Source: Candidatus Magasanikbacteria bacterium GW2011_GWC2_37_14
GTDB lineage: Bacteria > Patescibacteriota > Patescibacteriia > Magasanikbacterales > UBA922
Length of the DNA stretch: 60,438 nucleotides
Assembly (NCBI GenBank): GCA_000990355.1
Contig: LBSX01000006.1
Span: 1-60,438 of the forward strand
Reading direction: 5' to 3'
Of this stretch, positions 41,097 to 48,892 are shown one piece after another. The translations under genes and the position numbers were made by a program. The notes under the pieces are model-generated. The model saw only the letters and a program-made list of their open reading frames with translations, did not search any database and was not told where the DNA came from. Positions within the stretch are counted from its first letter, which is position 1. Each line of letters begins with the position of its first letter.

Positions 41097-42296
41097 ATGA
41101 AAATTGCTCACATTGTTTGTACTTTTCCACCCTACAACGGCGGTATGGGCAATGTGGTTTTTAGTTTGGCCAGTGAATTGATTAATCAAGGTGAAGAAGT
41201 GACTGTTTTTACACCAGATTATTTTGAAAGTTCGGAAATGAAAGATACTGGAGCAGAGCCAGAAAAAATACACACTGAATCAATAAATAATAATTTGGAT
41301 TTTGTTAATCGTTTACGGCCAGCTTTGCAATATGGTAATGCGGCCTATTTGCCACAAATTGCAGAGGAACTAAATCAATTTGATATTGTCCATTTACATT
41401 ATCCTTTTTTTGGTGTGGCTAATTTGGTGCGTAAATGGAAATTAAGAAATCCTCATAAAAAATTAGTGGTTACTTATCACATGGATACCAGGGGGCCAGG
41501 TTGGAAAGGTTTATTTTTTAAATATTATGGCTATTTTTGGCTTCCAAAGATTTTGGAATCGGCTGATTGTTTGTTGGCTACTTCACTTGATTATTTAAAA
41601 GTAAGTTTGGCAAGTGTTCATTATCAAAAGCACCCGGAAAAATGGCAAGAATTACCTTTGGGGGTAGATAGCCAAAAATTTCAACCGCACGAAAAAAATG
41701 ATATTCTTGTTCAGAGTTTAGGTTTAGATAATAATTTTCCAACAATTTTATTTGTGGGTGGTATGGATGAGGCGCATTATTTTAAAGGTGTGCCAGTGCT
41801 GTTAAAAGCACTATATTTATTAAAGCAAAATAATTTTGTTTGCCAAGTAGTTTTGGTAGGTGAAGGGAATTTAAAAGCAGAATTTAAATTGTTGACTAAA
41901 AGTTTGGGTTTGGAAAATCAGATAATTTTTGCCGACAATGTAGACAATGAAAATTTGCCTTATTTTTATAATCTTGCTGATTTATTTGTTTTACCTTCTA
42001 CAACTGCAGGTGAAGCATATGGCTTGGTGCTCTTGGAAGCAATGTCTAGTGGTGTACCGGTAATTGCTAGTGATTTGCCGGGAGTAAGAAAAGTGGCCGA
42101 ATTGGGTGGAAAAGTGGTACCAGCTAGTAATGCAGAATTATTGGCACAAAGTATTCAGGCTTATTTTTCTTTGTCTAATAATGAAAAAGAAAATTTAAAG
42201 AAAGAAGTCAGGCAAATTGTAGAAGTAGATTATAGTTGGTCAATAATTACGCAAAAATTAAGGCAGATTTATCAACAGCTTGTTGTAAAGACCTAA
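41097..42296 (+). CDS. Family 4 glycosyltransferase (GT-B)
   Basis: 399 residues. N-terminal acceptor side KIAHIVCTFPPYNGGMGNVV with the glycine loop, FDIVHLHYPFFGVANLVRKW; donor side LFVGGMDEAHYFKGVPVLLK and VLPSTTAGEAYGLVLLEAMS with the E-x7-E site. It probably adds a sugar to a surface glycan. A promoter for the next gene (TTGTAA, TATAAT-like) lies in its last codons. Confidence 0.9.
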   Translation: MKIAHIVCTFPPYNGGMGNVVFSLASELINQGEEVTVFTPDYFESSEMKDTGAEPEKIHTESINNNLDFVNRLRPALQYGNAAYLPQIAEELNQFDIVHLHYPFFGVANLVRKWKLRNPHKKLVVTYHMDTRGPGWKGLFFKYYGYFWLPKILESADCLLATSLDYLKVSLASVHYQKHPEKWQELPLGVDSQKFQPHEKNDILVQSLGLDNNFPTILFVGGMDEAHYFKGVPVLLKALYLLKQNNFVCQVVLVGEGNLKAEFKLLTKSLGLENQIIFADNVDNENLPYFYNLADLFVLPSTTAGEAYGLVLLEAMSSGVPVIASDLPGVRKVAELGGKVVPASNAELLAQSIQAYFSLSNNEKENLKKEVRQIVEVDYSWSIITQKLRQIYQQLVVKT

Positions 42297-42355
42297 ATTT
42301 GCTATTATATAATTCACGCTTAAATAGCGAGATAATTATTAATTTTATTTTTCTT

Positions 42356-43108
42356 ATGGAAGAAAAAAATCTTTTTGCTCTTTTAAATAAAAAGCAAGCT
42401 TTTGTTTTGGGAGCCGTTGGTTCGTTTTTAGTGCTTTGCACTGTTGGTTTTTTTATTTTGTTGGGAATTATGTTGTCTGGTGGAGTAAAAGTAGCCGATG
42501 GTAGCGCTAGTACAAGTTTTAAAGCGCCAAAAGTTTTTAGTCAATGTTTAGATGGTGGTGAGATGGCTGCCAAAGTTTCGGCCGACGAACAACTTGGTGC
42601 TTCTTTGGGTGTGCAAGGCACTCCAGCCACTTTTGTAAATGGTTATTTAATTGGCGGAGCTTTGCCTTATGAAGCAGTAAAATTGGTAGTTGATGCAACT
42701 TTGGCTGGTAAAGATCCAAACAATGAAGCAGGTTGGGATAAAACTAATTATGGTGTCTTGGAAAAAGTAGCTATACCAGAATTACCAGATGCAGTTTGGC
42801 TTGGCAACAAAGATGCCAAAGTAACCGTAGTAGAATTTAGTGATTTTGAATGTCCTTATTGCAACCGTTTTGCTCCTACCATTGATAAGATTGTTAAAGA
42901 TTATAGTAGTCAAATTCGTTTTACTTATCGCAATTTTCCTTTAACTTCTATTCATCCTAGTGCTCAAAAAGCAGCCGAAGCTTTTGAATGTGCCAAAGCT
43001 CAAAATAAAGGTTTTGAAATGTATAGTAAATTATTTGCTTTGTCTGTTAGTAAAACCATGAGTGTGGATAATTTCAAAAAAGCCGCCTCGGAATTGAACT
43101 TAAAATAA
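42356..43108 (+). CDS. DsbA-family thiol oxidoreductase with swapped halves (apparent circular permutation)
   Basis: 250 residues. A membrane helix (about 16-42) is followed by what is normally the C-terminal half of DsbA: KAPKVFSQCLDGGEMAAKVS and the cis-Pro loop LGVQGTPATFVNGYLIGGAL (about 60-120). A linker is followed by the normal N-terminal half: TVVEFSDFECPYCNRFAPTI with the C-P-Y-C active site (about 166-169) and YRNFPLTSIHPSAQKAAEAF. It ends at FKKAASELNLK, just where the permuted start would continue. All DsbA elements are present once. It would act outside the membrane in disulfide formation. A deletion inside a tandem duplicate could have created it. Confidence 0.85.
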   Translation: MEEKNLFALLNKKQAFVLGAVGSFLVLCTVGFFILLGIMLSGGVKVADGSASTSFKAPKVFSQCLDGGEMAAKVSADEQLGASLGVQGTPATFVNGYLIGGALPYEAVKLVVDATLAGKDPNNEAGWDKTNYGVLEKVAIPELPDAVWLGNKDAKVTVVEFSDFECPYCNRFAPTIDKIVKDYSSQIRFTYRNFPLTSIHPSAQKAAEAFECAKAQNKGFEMYSKLFALSVSKTMSVDNFKKAASELNLK

Positions 43109-43124
43109 TTTAATTGTAAATTAT

Positions 43125-43442
43125 ATGGGTAAATTTAAAGGTGGTTTGCTTTTAGGAGGATTGCTTGGTGCCGGTTTTATGTGGTTAACAGTTACCAAAA
43201 AAGGCAAAGAAGTTCGGGAAAAGCTTTTGGACCAAGCAGCCGAAGTCTATGAAAACTTAAAAAAACAAGTATTAGTTTCTCCACAATATCAGAAATTAAG
43301 TAAGAGTGAATATGTAACATTGGTAAAAGAATATGTGGATAAGTATGCCATACAAAATGGCTTGGCCGAAAATGCAAAAAACATGGTCATAAAAATTGTT
43401 AGTGCCCAGTGGCAGAATTTGCAAAATGAGATTAAAAAATAA
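43125..43442 (+). CDS. YtxH-like small membrane protein
   Basis: 105 residues. A glycine-rich N-terminal hydrophobic stretch (KFKGGLLLGGLLGAGFMWLT) is followed by an amphipathic helix (KGKEVREKLLDQAAEVYENL), the pattern of YtxH/general stress proteins. Starts 16 bases after the DsbA-like gene. The function is unknown. Confidence 0.65.
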   Translation: MGKFKGGLLLGGLLGAGFMWLTVTKKGKEVREKLLDQAAEVYENLKKQVLVSPQYQKLSKSEYVTLVKEYVDKYAIQNGLAENAKNMVIKIVSAQWQNLQNEIKK

Positions 43443-43468
43443 ATAAAACATTTTTATTGTTAAATTAT

Positions 43469-43864
43469 ATGAATGATGTGCAAAATGGTAATAGTGATAA
43501 TTCTAAGGACCTTTTTTATTCTAGCGTCTTGGGGCATGACTTAGAAAGAAAGAGTGAGGAAGAATTAAAAGCTGAGAGATTAGCTACAGTAGAAGAATTT
43601 TTTAACACAAAAATTCGTTCGTTATTGGAAAAATTAGTTGAAACTAGTAAACAAATGGAAAACAATAAGGAACAGGGAGCTACTTATGAAGTAAAAAAAG
43701 TTGCTGATGATGAATATCATAGATTAAAACTTGAAATTCAAAGATTAAGATCGGTTGGTTATCAAGAAGATTTAGGCATTCCAGAAAATAAAGAAATAAG
43801 TAGTTTGTTACGAAATTTAGAAAAAAAATGGTTTAGTGAAACAGGTAATGAAGATGAGTGGTAA
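43469..43864 (+). CDS. Coiled-coil protein of unknown function
   Basis: 131 residues, highly charged and helical (RKSEEELKAERLATVEEFFN, then RSLLEKLVETSKQMENNKEQ and RLKLEIQRLRSVGYQEDLGI). No membrane or signal segment and no known motif. ATG 43469 is preferred to TTG 43457. It ends at a shared terminator. Confidence 0.6.
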   Translation: MNDVQNGNSDNSKDLFYSSVLGHDLERKSEEELKAERLATVEEFFNTKIRSLLEKLVETSKQMENNKEQGATYEVKKVADDEYHRLKLEIQRLRSVGYQEDLGIPENKEISSLLRNLEKKWFSETGNEDEW

Positions 43865-43885
43865 GGTAATAGTTTGTAAAAAATA

Positions 43886-43919
43886 AAACCTCCTTCGCAT
43901 ATTGCGGAGGAGGTTTTGA
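43886..43919. terminator. Bidirectional terminator between the 43469 gene and rny
   Basis: AAAACCTCCTTCGCA-TAT-TGCGGAGGAGGTTTT, a long stem with small mismatches and A/T-runs on both sides. Confidence 0.88.
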
Positions 43920-43954
43920 CTTTATGGACTTTAAAAACTTTATAAACTTTCAAC

Positions 43955-45484
43955 TTATCTCGCGTACTCAATGATTCTGGTTTCGCGTATTACATTTACG
44001 CGAATTTCACCAGGATATTGTAATTCATTTTCAATCTTTCTAGCAATATCTTTGGCCAAGTTATAAGCTTGATAATCGTCTACTTGGTCAGACTTAACAA
44101 AGATTCTTACTTCGCGGCCTGCTTGAATAGCATAAACTTTGTCCACGCCAGGGAAATCGGAAGCAGTTTTTTCTAGTTCTTCCAAACGTGCTACAAATTG
44201 TTCATAAGTGTCGCGACGAGCGCCAACCCGAGAAGCAGAAATAGCATCAGCAGATTTGGCAATTTGAGTGAGTAATTTTTCTGGTTTGTCATCATGGTGG
44301 TGAGCAGCAGCATCAGCAATGTCTTCATCCATGCCAAATTTCTTTAAAATAGTATAACCAATTTCTGGATGGCTGCCTTGGGTGTCTTGGTCCACGGCTT
44401 TACCAATATCATGGAAAAAGCCAGCTTTTTTGGCTTTGGCAGCATCTACACCAAGTTCTTCGGCAATCATGCCACAAAGTTGAGCTACTTCTATAGAGTG
44501 GTTTAAAACACTTTGGCCATAAGAAGTTCGATATTTAAGGCGACCAACAATGGAAACTAATTTTGGATCCAAACCAGTAATGCCTAATTTGTATAAAGCT
44601 TCCTCACCGGCTTTTTTAATATCCAGAGCTAATTCTTTTTTAGATTCTTCAATAAATTCTTCGATTCTGGCTGGCTGGATACGACCATCTTTGATTAATT
44701 TTTCCAAAGCTAACTGACAAACACGGCGGCGGATAGGGGAGAAGCCAGAAACCAAAATCATGTCTGGGGTGTCGTCAATTATTAATTCACAGCCAGTCAT
44801 TTTTTCAATAGTTTTAATATTACGTCCATCTTTGCCAATAATTCTACCTTTCATTTCATCACTTGGTAAATTTACCGCAGTAGAAGTGGTTTCCGAAGAA
44901 TGATCAGAAGCACAACGTTGAATAGCATCAATTACAATCTCACGGGCTTTGCTTTCGTAAACTTCACTGTTTTCGTGTTCCAATTTAATAATCCGGCCCA
45001 TTAAATCATCTTTTACTTGTTTTTCTACTCGTTCAAAAAGTAAAGCCTTCGCTTCTTCTTTGTCTAAGCTAGAAATTCTTTGTAATTCTAACAAAGCTTT
45101 TTCATAGGCTTCGTCTACTCGGGTTTTAATAGCTTGAATTTCCTCAACCTTTTTTTGCATTCTTTCTTTGCGTTCTTCAAACTCCAAGAGTTGTTTGTCA
45201 AACATGCTTTCGCGAGTTTCCAAACGTTTTTGAATTTGACTAATTTCTAGGCGACGTTGATTTTCTTCTACTTTGGCTTCATCAATAATTTTGATGGCTT
45301 TTTCTTTGGTTTTTAAAAGCAGTTCTTGCTCTTTATTTTTTGCTTCATTTAAGATTTTTTCAGCCTTGGCTTCTACACTAGAAGCTTGGTTTTTACCCAC
45401 TTGTTTGCGGATAAAATAACCCAAACCCAAACCAATGGCCAAACTGACAAATGAGGCAACAATTGCAATAATTATTTCCAACAT
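43955..45484 (-). CDS. rny: Ribonuclease Y
   Basis: 509 residues, the normal length. An N-terminal membrane anchor (IIIAIVASFVSLAIGLGLGY), a coiled coil (about 35-200), a KH domain (MKGRIIGKDGRNIKTIEKMT) and an HD domain (KAKKAGFFHDIGKAVDQDTQ) with AAAHHHDD. It is the membrane-bound endoribonuclease that starts mRNA decay. Transcribed from a promoter at 45707-45735 with a leader of over 200 bases. Confidence 0.97.
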   Translation of the reverse strand: MLEIIIAIVASFVSLAIGLGLGYFIRKQVGKNQASSVEAKAEKILNEAKNKEQELLLKTKEKAIKIIDEAKVEENQRRLEISQIQKRLETRESMFDKQLLEFEERKERMQKKVEEIQAIKTRVDEAYEKALLELQRISSLDKEEAKALLFERVEKQVKDDLMGRIIKLEHENSEVYESKAREIVIDAIQRCASDHSSETTSTAVNLPSDEMKGRIIGKDGRNIKTIEKMTGCELIIDDTPDMILVSGFSPIRRRVCQLALEKLIKDGRIQPARIEEFIEESKKELALDIKKAGEEALYKLGITGLDPKLVSIVGRLKYRTSYGQSVLNHSIEVAQLCGMIAEELGVDAAKAKKAGFFHDIGKAVDQDTQGSHPEIGYTILKKFGMDEDIADAAAHHHDDKPEKLLTQIAKSADAISASRVGARRDTYEQFVARLEELEKTASDFPGVDKVYAIQAGREVRIFVKSDQVDDYQAYNLAKDIARKIENELQYPGEIRVNVIRETRIIEYAR

Positions 45485-45548
45485 AAAAATATTCTCAAAT
45501 TGAGGTCTGGTTCTAAAATTAGGTAGAAAACCTTATGATACGAAGAAG

Positions 45549-45568
45549 CTTGTCACTTTAGTGTGACA
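45549..45568 (-). promoter_or_regulatory. Hairpin in the rny leader
   Basis: TTGTCAC-TTTA-GTGTGACAA in the long 5' leader of rny. Without a T-run it is not a clear terminator; it may protect or regulate the leader. Confidence 0.4.
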
Positions 45569-45706
45569 ATTTGGAAAATAGTTTGGAAGAAGAATAATTT
45601 GCTTTATTTAAGCTATTTTTTCTTAAAATCATAAACTTTTTTCGTCTTTTTCGCATCCGTTTAGAACAGAAATTCCTCAATAATTACTAATTTAAAAGAC
45701 CTCAAT

Positions 45707-45735
45707 ATTATAGCACATTTTAAGGATTTTGTCAA
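45707..45735 (-). promoter_or_regulatory. Promoter of rny
   Basis: On the minus strand: TTGACA (45735-45730), 17-base spacer, TATAAT (45712-45707). The same 30-base block occurs at 23941-23970 before the island 1 gene with one difference. Confidence 0.9.
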
Positions 45736-45780
45736 GATTTGGGTTTTGTGAGGGGAAAATAGTTTGGGGTGTGGATAACC

Positions 45781-45809
45781 TTGACAAAATAGAGGTTTTG
45801 GAGTAGGGT
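45781..45809 (+). promoter_or_regulatory. Promoter of GC island 2
   Basis: TTGACA (45781-45786), 17-base spacer, TAGGGT (45804-45809): perfect -35, poor -10. It is divergent to the rny promoter and 35 bases before ATG 45844. GGAG...CTCC (45801-45826) could form a leader hairpin. Confidence 0.55.
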
Positions 45810-45843
45810 AAATACAACTTGCTCCAAATGAAGGGGGGTAAAA

Positions 45844-46065
45844 ATGGATGCCATTCAGAAGTGGTCACCAGTAGGCATCATTCTCCTGGTGATCCTGACC
45901 ATGGTCTGGGTTGGGTTGGGCAAGCCGGGCCTGGATAAGGCCGAAGTACAGCTCAACACGCCCACGCATGGCGTTCTGATTCCGCGTACGCCGTATGGCG
46001 AGCAGGATCTGGACGCTCAGGGGGAAACAACGAACTACTTCAGGAACAGGATCAATAACCAGTGA
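45844..46065 (+). CDS. GC island 2: small single-span membrane protein
   Basis: 73 residues. One hydrophobic segment (WSPVGIILLVILTMVWVGLG), then a polar tail (PRTPYGEQDLDAQGETTNYF) with no cysteine. A strong SD (AAGGGGGG) ends 5 bases before the ATG. Its G+C-rich codons differ from rny and truB on either side. It is 12 bases upstream of the second island gene, and the two form a bicistron. No homology is recognised. Confidence 0.65.
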   Translation: MDAIQKWSPVGIILLVILTMVWVGLGKPGLDKAEVQLNTPTHGVLIPRTPYGEQDLDAQGETTNYFRNRINNQ

Positions 46066-46077
46066 GGGGGACAAGCC

Positions 46078-46680
46078 ATGAACAGTCGTTTTCTCGTTGG
46101 GTGTGCCGCCTTGGTGGGCTTGGTTACTCTCATTCGAGGCGTCACGGCCTATTACAACGCCGTGTCCGCTTCGAACTCGGAAACGGTGGACAGTGCGCCA
46201 CCGGTCGACGTGGTCGACAGCCAGCTCGATACCACGGTCGAAGAGACTGACCAGATCGATCAGGCGGTCGAGCGCGTGGGTGAGGTTCTGCTACCCTATC
46301 AGATCGGTGACGACGGGTGCGTCACCAAACCCTACCACGGTGCCTTCATCAGCCCGCCAGACAACTGCAAGTACAGTAGCAATGTACTGCACTACTGCTG
46401 CCCCTGCGGCTACAGCATCATCTATACTGAACCATGGTGCTTCAACATGACCACGGGTGAAGCGTGGGGCGACGAACAGCCCGTGCCCTTCCTCGAGGTC
46501 GAGGCCGAGAACCTGAAGCCGGAGGAATTCGCTGACGAGTTCGGACCGCCCTGTCACCTGTGTCTCCACTTTGTGGAGTACCCGGGGCAGACTGTCACCT
46601 CCACCAGCCAGATCGTGACCTGCGACCAAATGCTCGACCTCGTCGACGGGTTCAACGCCGTGGTCGACCACCGGAGGTAA
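46078..46680 (+). CDS. GC island 2: membrane-anchored cysteine-rich protein of unknown function
   Basis: 200 residues. N-terminal hydrophobic segment (FLVGCAALVGLVTLIRGVTA), then an acidic linker (about 30-75). The rest is cysteine-rich: DDGCV, DNCKY, HYCCPCGY, EPWCF, PPCHLCLHF and VTCDQ, nine cysteines after the anchor. It could be a disulfide-rich exported domain or bind metal. SD GAGGGGGAC precedes the ATG. G+C-rich codons, no recognised family. It is followed by a long-loop terminator at 46731. Confidence 0.68.
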   Translation: MNSRFLVGCAALVGLVTLIRGVTAYYNAVSASNSETVDSAPPVDVVDSQLDTTVEETDQIDQAVERVGEVLLPYQIGDDGCVTKPYHGAFISPPDNCKYSSNVLHYCCPCGYSIIYTEPWCFNMTTGEAWGDEQPVPFLEVEAENLKPEEFADEFGPPCHLCLHFVEYPGQTVTSTSQIVTCDQMLDLVDGFNAVVDHRR

Positions 46681-46730
46681 CTGCCAATTTCGGCGTGGGT
46701 TTGGATGTTCATTCTAGAAAGGAGAAAAAA

Positions 46731-46793
46731 AGAACTCCCCAAATCTGCTTTGTTTCTTTATTAAAAGAATTAGAGCAGAGGGGAGTTCTTTTT
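46731..46793 (+). terminator. Long-loop terminator of island 2
   Basis: AGAACTCCCC (46731-46740) / GGGGAGTTCT (46780-46789) with an inner stem TCTGCT/AGCAGA and an innermost TTCTTT/AAAGAA, then TTTTTG. The loop is about 39 bases, unlike the compact terminators of backbone genes. Confidence 0.85.
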
Positions 46794-46798
46794 GTTTT

Positions 46799-46903
46799 TG
46801 TCATGCTGAATTCACCTGCCTATCGGCAGACAGGTTTCAGCATCCCAAAGGATCCTGAAACCTTTCGGCGTGAGCTCAGGTCGAATGCAAGTTCAGAATG
46901 ACA
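46799..46903. repeat. Family B repeat overlapping the 3' end of truB
   Basis: TGTCATGCTGAATTCACC to AAGTTCAGAATGACA, with an inner palindrome CCTGCCTATCGGCAGACAGG. It encodes the last residues and stop of truB. Its second half is almost the same as in 51096-51180 (CTGAAACCTTTCGGCGTGAG). Confidence 0.88.
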
Positions 46904-47644
46904 ATTGTCTGGCGTCTTTGCATCTGCTAATTTATATTCTCCAATCTTTGTCCTTTCCAATTCCTCGCAATACGCCCCACAGCCTAGCTTTTTACCAATG
47001 TCATTGGCCAGGGTACGGATATAAGTTCCGGCTGAACATTCTACTTCTATTTTTAGTGTTGGATAATTATAATCCAGAAGTTTTAGATTATAAATTTGTA
47101 TTTTATTTTTTTTACGTTTAACAGTTATCCCTTTGCGCGCCAAATTATATAATTTTTGGCCATTAATTTTTTTGGCAGAATACATTGGTGGCATCTGTTT
47201 AATTTTTCCGATGAATTTTTTTAACACCCGTTCAATTACCCCCCTTGGTAAAGGGGGGTGAGGGGGGTTATTGGTAAAAATTTTGGCAAACAACCCCCTT
47301 ATTCCCCCTTTTTTAAGGGGGATAATGATTGTACCTGTCTTATCAAACGTATCGCTTACTGAACCAAGTTTAATTGTTGCCACATAAGTCTTTGGTAGAT
47401 TTTTAAATTCATCCAGTCTTTTTGTTGCTTCTCTTCCCACACCAACAATCAAAAGCCCTGTGGCAAATGGGTCTAATGTACCGGCATGTCCAACTTTTAT
47501 TTTGTCATTGCGAGGAAGCCGATTCGCATCGGCTGACGTGGCAATCCCTTGGTTTTGTTTGCGTGCCATCTTTCTAACATAAGCCACAACATCAAAACTA
47601 GTCCAGCCTGAGGGTTTATTTATGAGCAGAAAATTATTTAACAT
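46820..47644 (-). CDS. truB: tRNA pseudouridine-55 synthase TruB with three repeat insertions
   Basis: 274 residues. Motifs: LLINKPSGWTSFDVVAYVRK, VGHAGTLDPFATGLLIVGVG with the catalytic Asp, MYSAKKINGQKLYNLARKG and CSAGTYIRTLANDIGKKLGC. It makes Psi55 in the T-loop of tRNAs. Inserts: a family A repeat (residues about 33-47, GIATSADANRLPRNDK) before motif II, family D (about 107-137, KKGGIRGLFAKIFTNNPPHP) and family B at the C-terminus (SELAFDLSSRRKVSGSFG). The catalytic residues are intact. Confidence 0.93.
   Translation of the reverse strand: MLNNFLLINKPSGWTSFDVVAYVRKMARKQNQGIATSADANRLPRNDKIKVGHAGTLDPFATGLLIVGVGREATKRLDEFKNLPKTYVATIKLGSVSDTFDKTGTIIIPLKKGGIRGLFAKIFTNNPPHPPLPRGVIERVLKKFIGKIKQMPPMYSAKKINGQKLYNLARKGITVKRKKNKIQIYNLKLLDYNYPTLKIEVECSAGTYIRTLANDIGKKLGCGAYCEELERTKIGEYKLADAKTPDNCHSELAFDLSSRRKVSGSFGMLKPVCR
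47237..47325. repeat. Family D repeats inside truB
   Basis: CCCCCCTTGGTAAAGGGGGG, then AACCCCCTTATTCCCCC with mirrored TTAAGGGGG. Two units, read in frame. Confidence 0.82.
47503..47548. repeat. Family A repeat inside truB
   Basis: TGTCATTGCGAGGAAGCCGA through GCAATCCC: half of a family A element, read in frame on the minus strand. Confidence 0.75.
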
Positions 47645-47649
47645 ATTGT

Positions 47650-47730
47650 TCAGTTATCAGATATCAAATAGCAGATAGCAAATTGTAGACAAATTGATAT
47701 TTGTTATCTGCTATCTGTTAACTGTAGTCT
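47650..47730. repeat. Near-perfect AT-rich inverted repeat (family F)
   Basis: CAGTTATCAGATATCAAATA to TATCTGCTATCTGTTAACTG. It lies between divergent truB and the methyltransferase gene and matches words at 18405-18450. Confidence 0.7.
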
Positions 47731-47752
47731 GTTTATGTTACAATATTACCGT

Positions 47753-48721
47753 ATGCTGGATAAAAAAACAACAATGGGTTGGGGTAAAATTCAAGTAGAT
47801 GGTTCGGAAATTTGGGATGCCGAACCAATTTTTAAAAATGAAAAAGTTGTTTTTAAAGATTGGTTAAAATTACTTTTTTATCCCAAAAAATGGTTTTTGT
47901 ATAATTTTATTGTTAAGCATGTTAAAAGCGTCATTCCCGCGCAGGCGGGAATCTTCAGTAGGGGAAAGATCCCCGTTTTCACGGGGATGACGGAAGCTGA
48001 GTCATCTATTATTCGCGTACTAGATATTGGTTGTGGCACAGGCAGTGATGTAATTTCTTTAAAAAAGATTTTTGGTAGAAGTGTAGAAGTATATGGTGTG
48101 GATGTAGTAAATTTGCAAATGGATTTGGCACGCGAAAAAATAAAAAAATATGGAGTTTGGGCCGAAGTAAAGTGGTACAATGGCCAAGAATTACCATTTG
48201 TAGAAGATTATTTTGATGCAATTTACACTAGTGATGTTTTGGGTCATGTGGCCGATGTGCGTTCTTGGTTAAGTGAACTTAATCGGGTATTAAAACCAGG
48301 TGGGGTGTTGGCCATGTTTAGTGAATCAAAATTGGGTCGTCATGCTTATGTAAGAAATTATTTAATGAGTCGTGGTTTAAATGTAGATCCGCACGCCGAG
48401 TTTCATATTTCGCTTTATTCCAAAAATATTTTGCGTGAATATATTGAAGCCTCAGGTTTTGAAATAAAAAAAATGTATTCAGCTTTTTGGGCAAGTTTTT
48501 TGGTACACCCAGATGAATTTTTTGATAAGTTACAAAATCAACAAAAATTTCCAATTTTAAAATTAATTAATAAAATTTTATATAAAATTAAAAAACGTTT
48601 ACATCCTTATTCTACAGCTTTGTGTGAATTGTATGGACTAGTAGAAATGTATTTACTGGGCAAGTGGGTAGAGGCGCAGGGGTATGTGATACTTGCTAAG
48701 AAAAGATACGGCAAAGAATAA
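47753..48721 (+). CDS. SAM-dependent methyltransferase with in-frame repeat insertion
   Basis: About 322 residues. Methyltransferase motif I SIIRVLDIGCGTGSDVISLK, motif II VEVYGVDVVNLQMDLAREKI, then YFDAIYTSDVLGHVADVRSW and LNRVLKPGGVLAMFSESKLG. The acceptor is unknown; UbiE/BioC-type enzymes are closest. A family C repeat (47929-47992; VIPAQAGIFSRGKIPVFTGM) is inserted just before motif I, around residues 60-80. I chose ATG 47753; the ATG at 47735 would lie in the -10 region TTACAAT. Confidence 0.85.
   Translation: MLDKKTTMGWGKIQVDGSEIWDAEPIFKNEKVVFKDWLKLLFYPKKWFLYNFIVKHVKSVIPAQAGIFSRGKIPVFTGMTEAESSIIRVLDIGCGTGSDVISLKKIFGRSVEVYGVDVVNLQMDLAREKIKKYGVWAEVKWYNGQELPFVEDYFDAIYTSDVLGHVADVRSWLSELNRVLKPGGVLAMFSESKLGRHAYVRNYLMSRGLNVDPHAEFHISLYSKNILREYIEASGFEIKKMYSAFWASFLVHPDEFFDKLQNQQKFPILKLINKILYKIKKRLHPYSTALCELYGLVEMYLLGKWVEAQGYVILAKKRYGKE
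47929..47992. repeat. Family C repeat inside the methyltransferase gene
   Basis: CGTCATTCCCGCGCAGGCGG to CCCCGTTTTCACGGGGATGA. The shorter form is at 16938-16965. Its translation (VIPAQAGI...) contributes about 21 residues. Confidence 0.88.
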
Positions 48722-48726
48722 AGATT

Positions 48727-48826
48727 TAAAATAACAAATTACAAATTTCTAATGTCTAATAAAATGTCAAATTTTAATTTGATTTTTTGCAATTTCATTA
48801 GGTATTAGAAATTAGGTAATTAGACA
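48727..48826. repeat. AT-rich inverted repeat before the transketolase promoter
   Basis: AATTTCTAATGTCTAAT is mirrored by ATTAGGTATTAGAAATT. Family F-like, no coding potential. Confidence 0.55.
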
Positions 48827-48838
48827 TTTATTCATACC

Positions 48839-48867
48839 TTGTTACTTTTATTAGCTTTTGTTATAAT
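48839..48867 (+). promoter_or_regulatory. Promoter of the transketolase gene
   Basis: TTGTTA (48839-48844), 17-base spacer, TATAAT (48862-48867), 25 bases before the ATG. Confidence 0.8.
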
Positions 48868-48892
48868 CTGTTTACTTATAAAATTATAAATT

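Noticed and set aside
46291-46671. 126-residue minus-strand frame in island 2
   Set aside because: Antisense shadow of the cysteine-rich gene; no SD or promoter.
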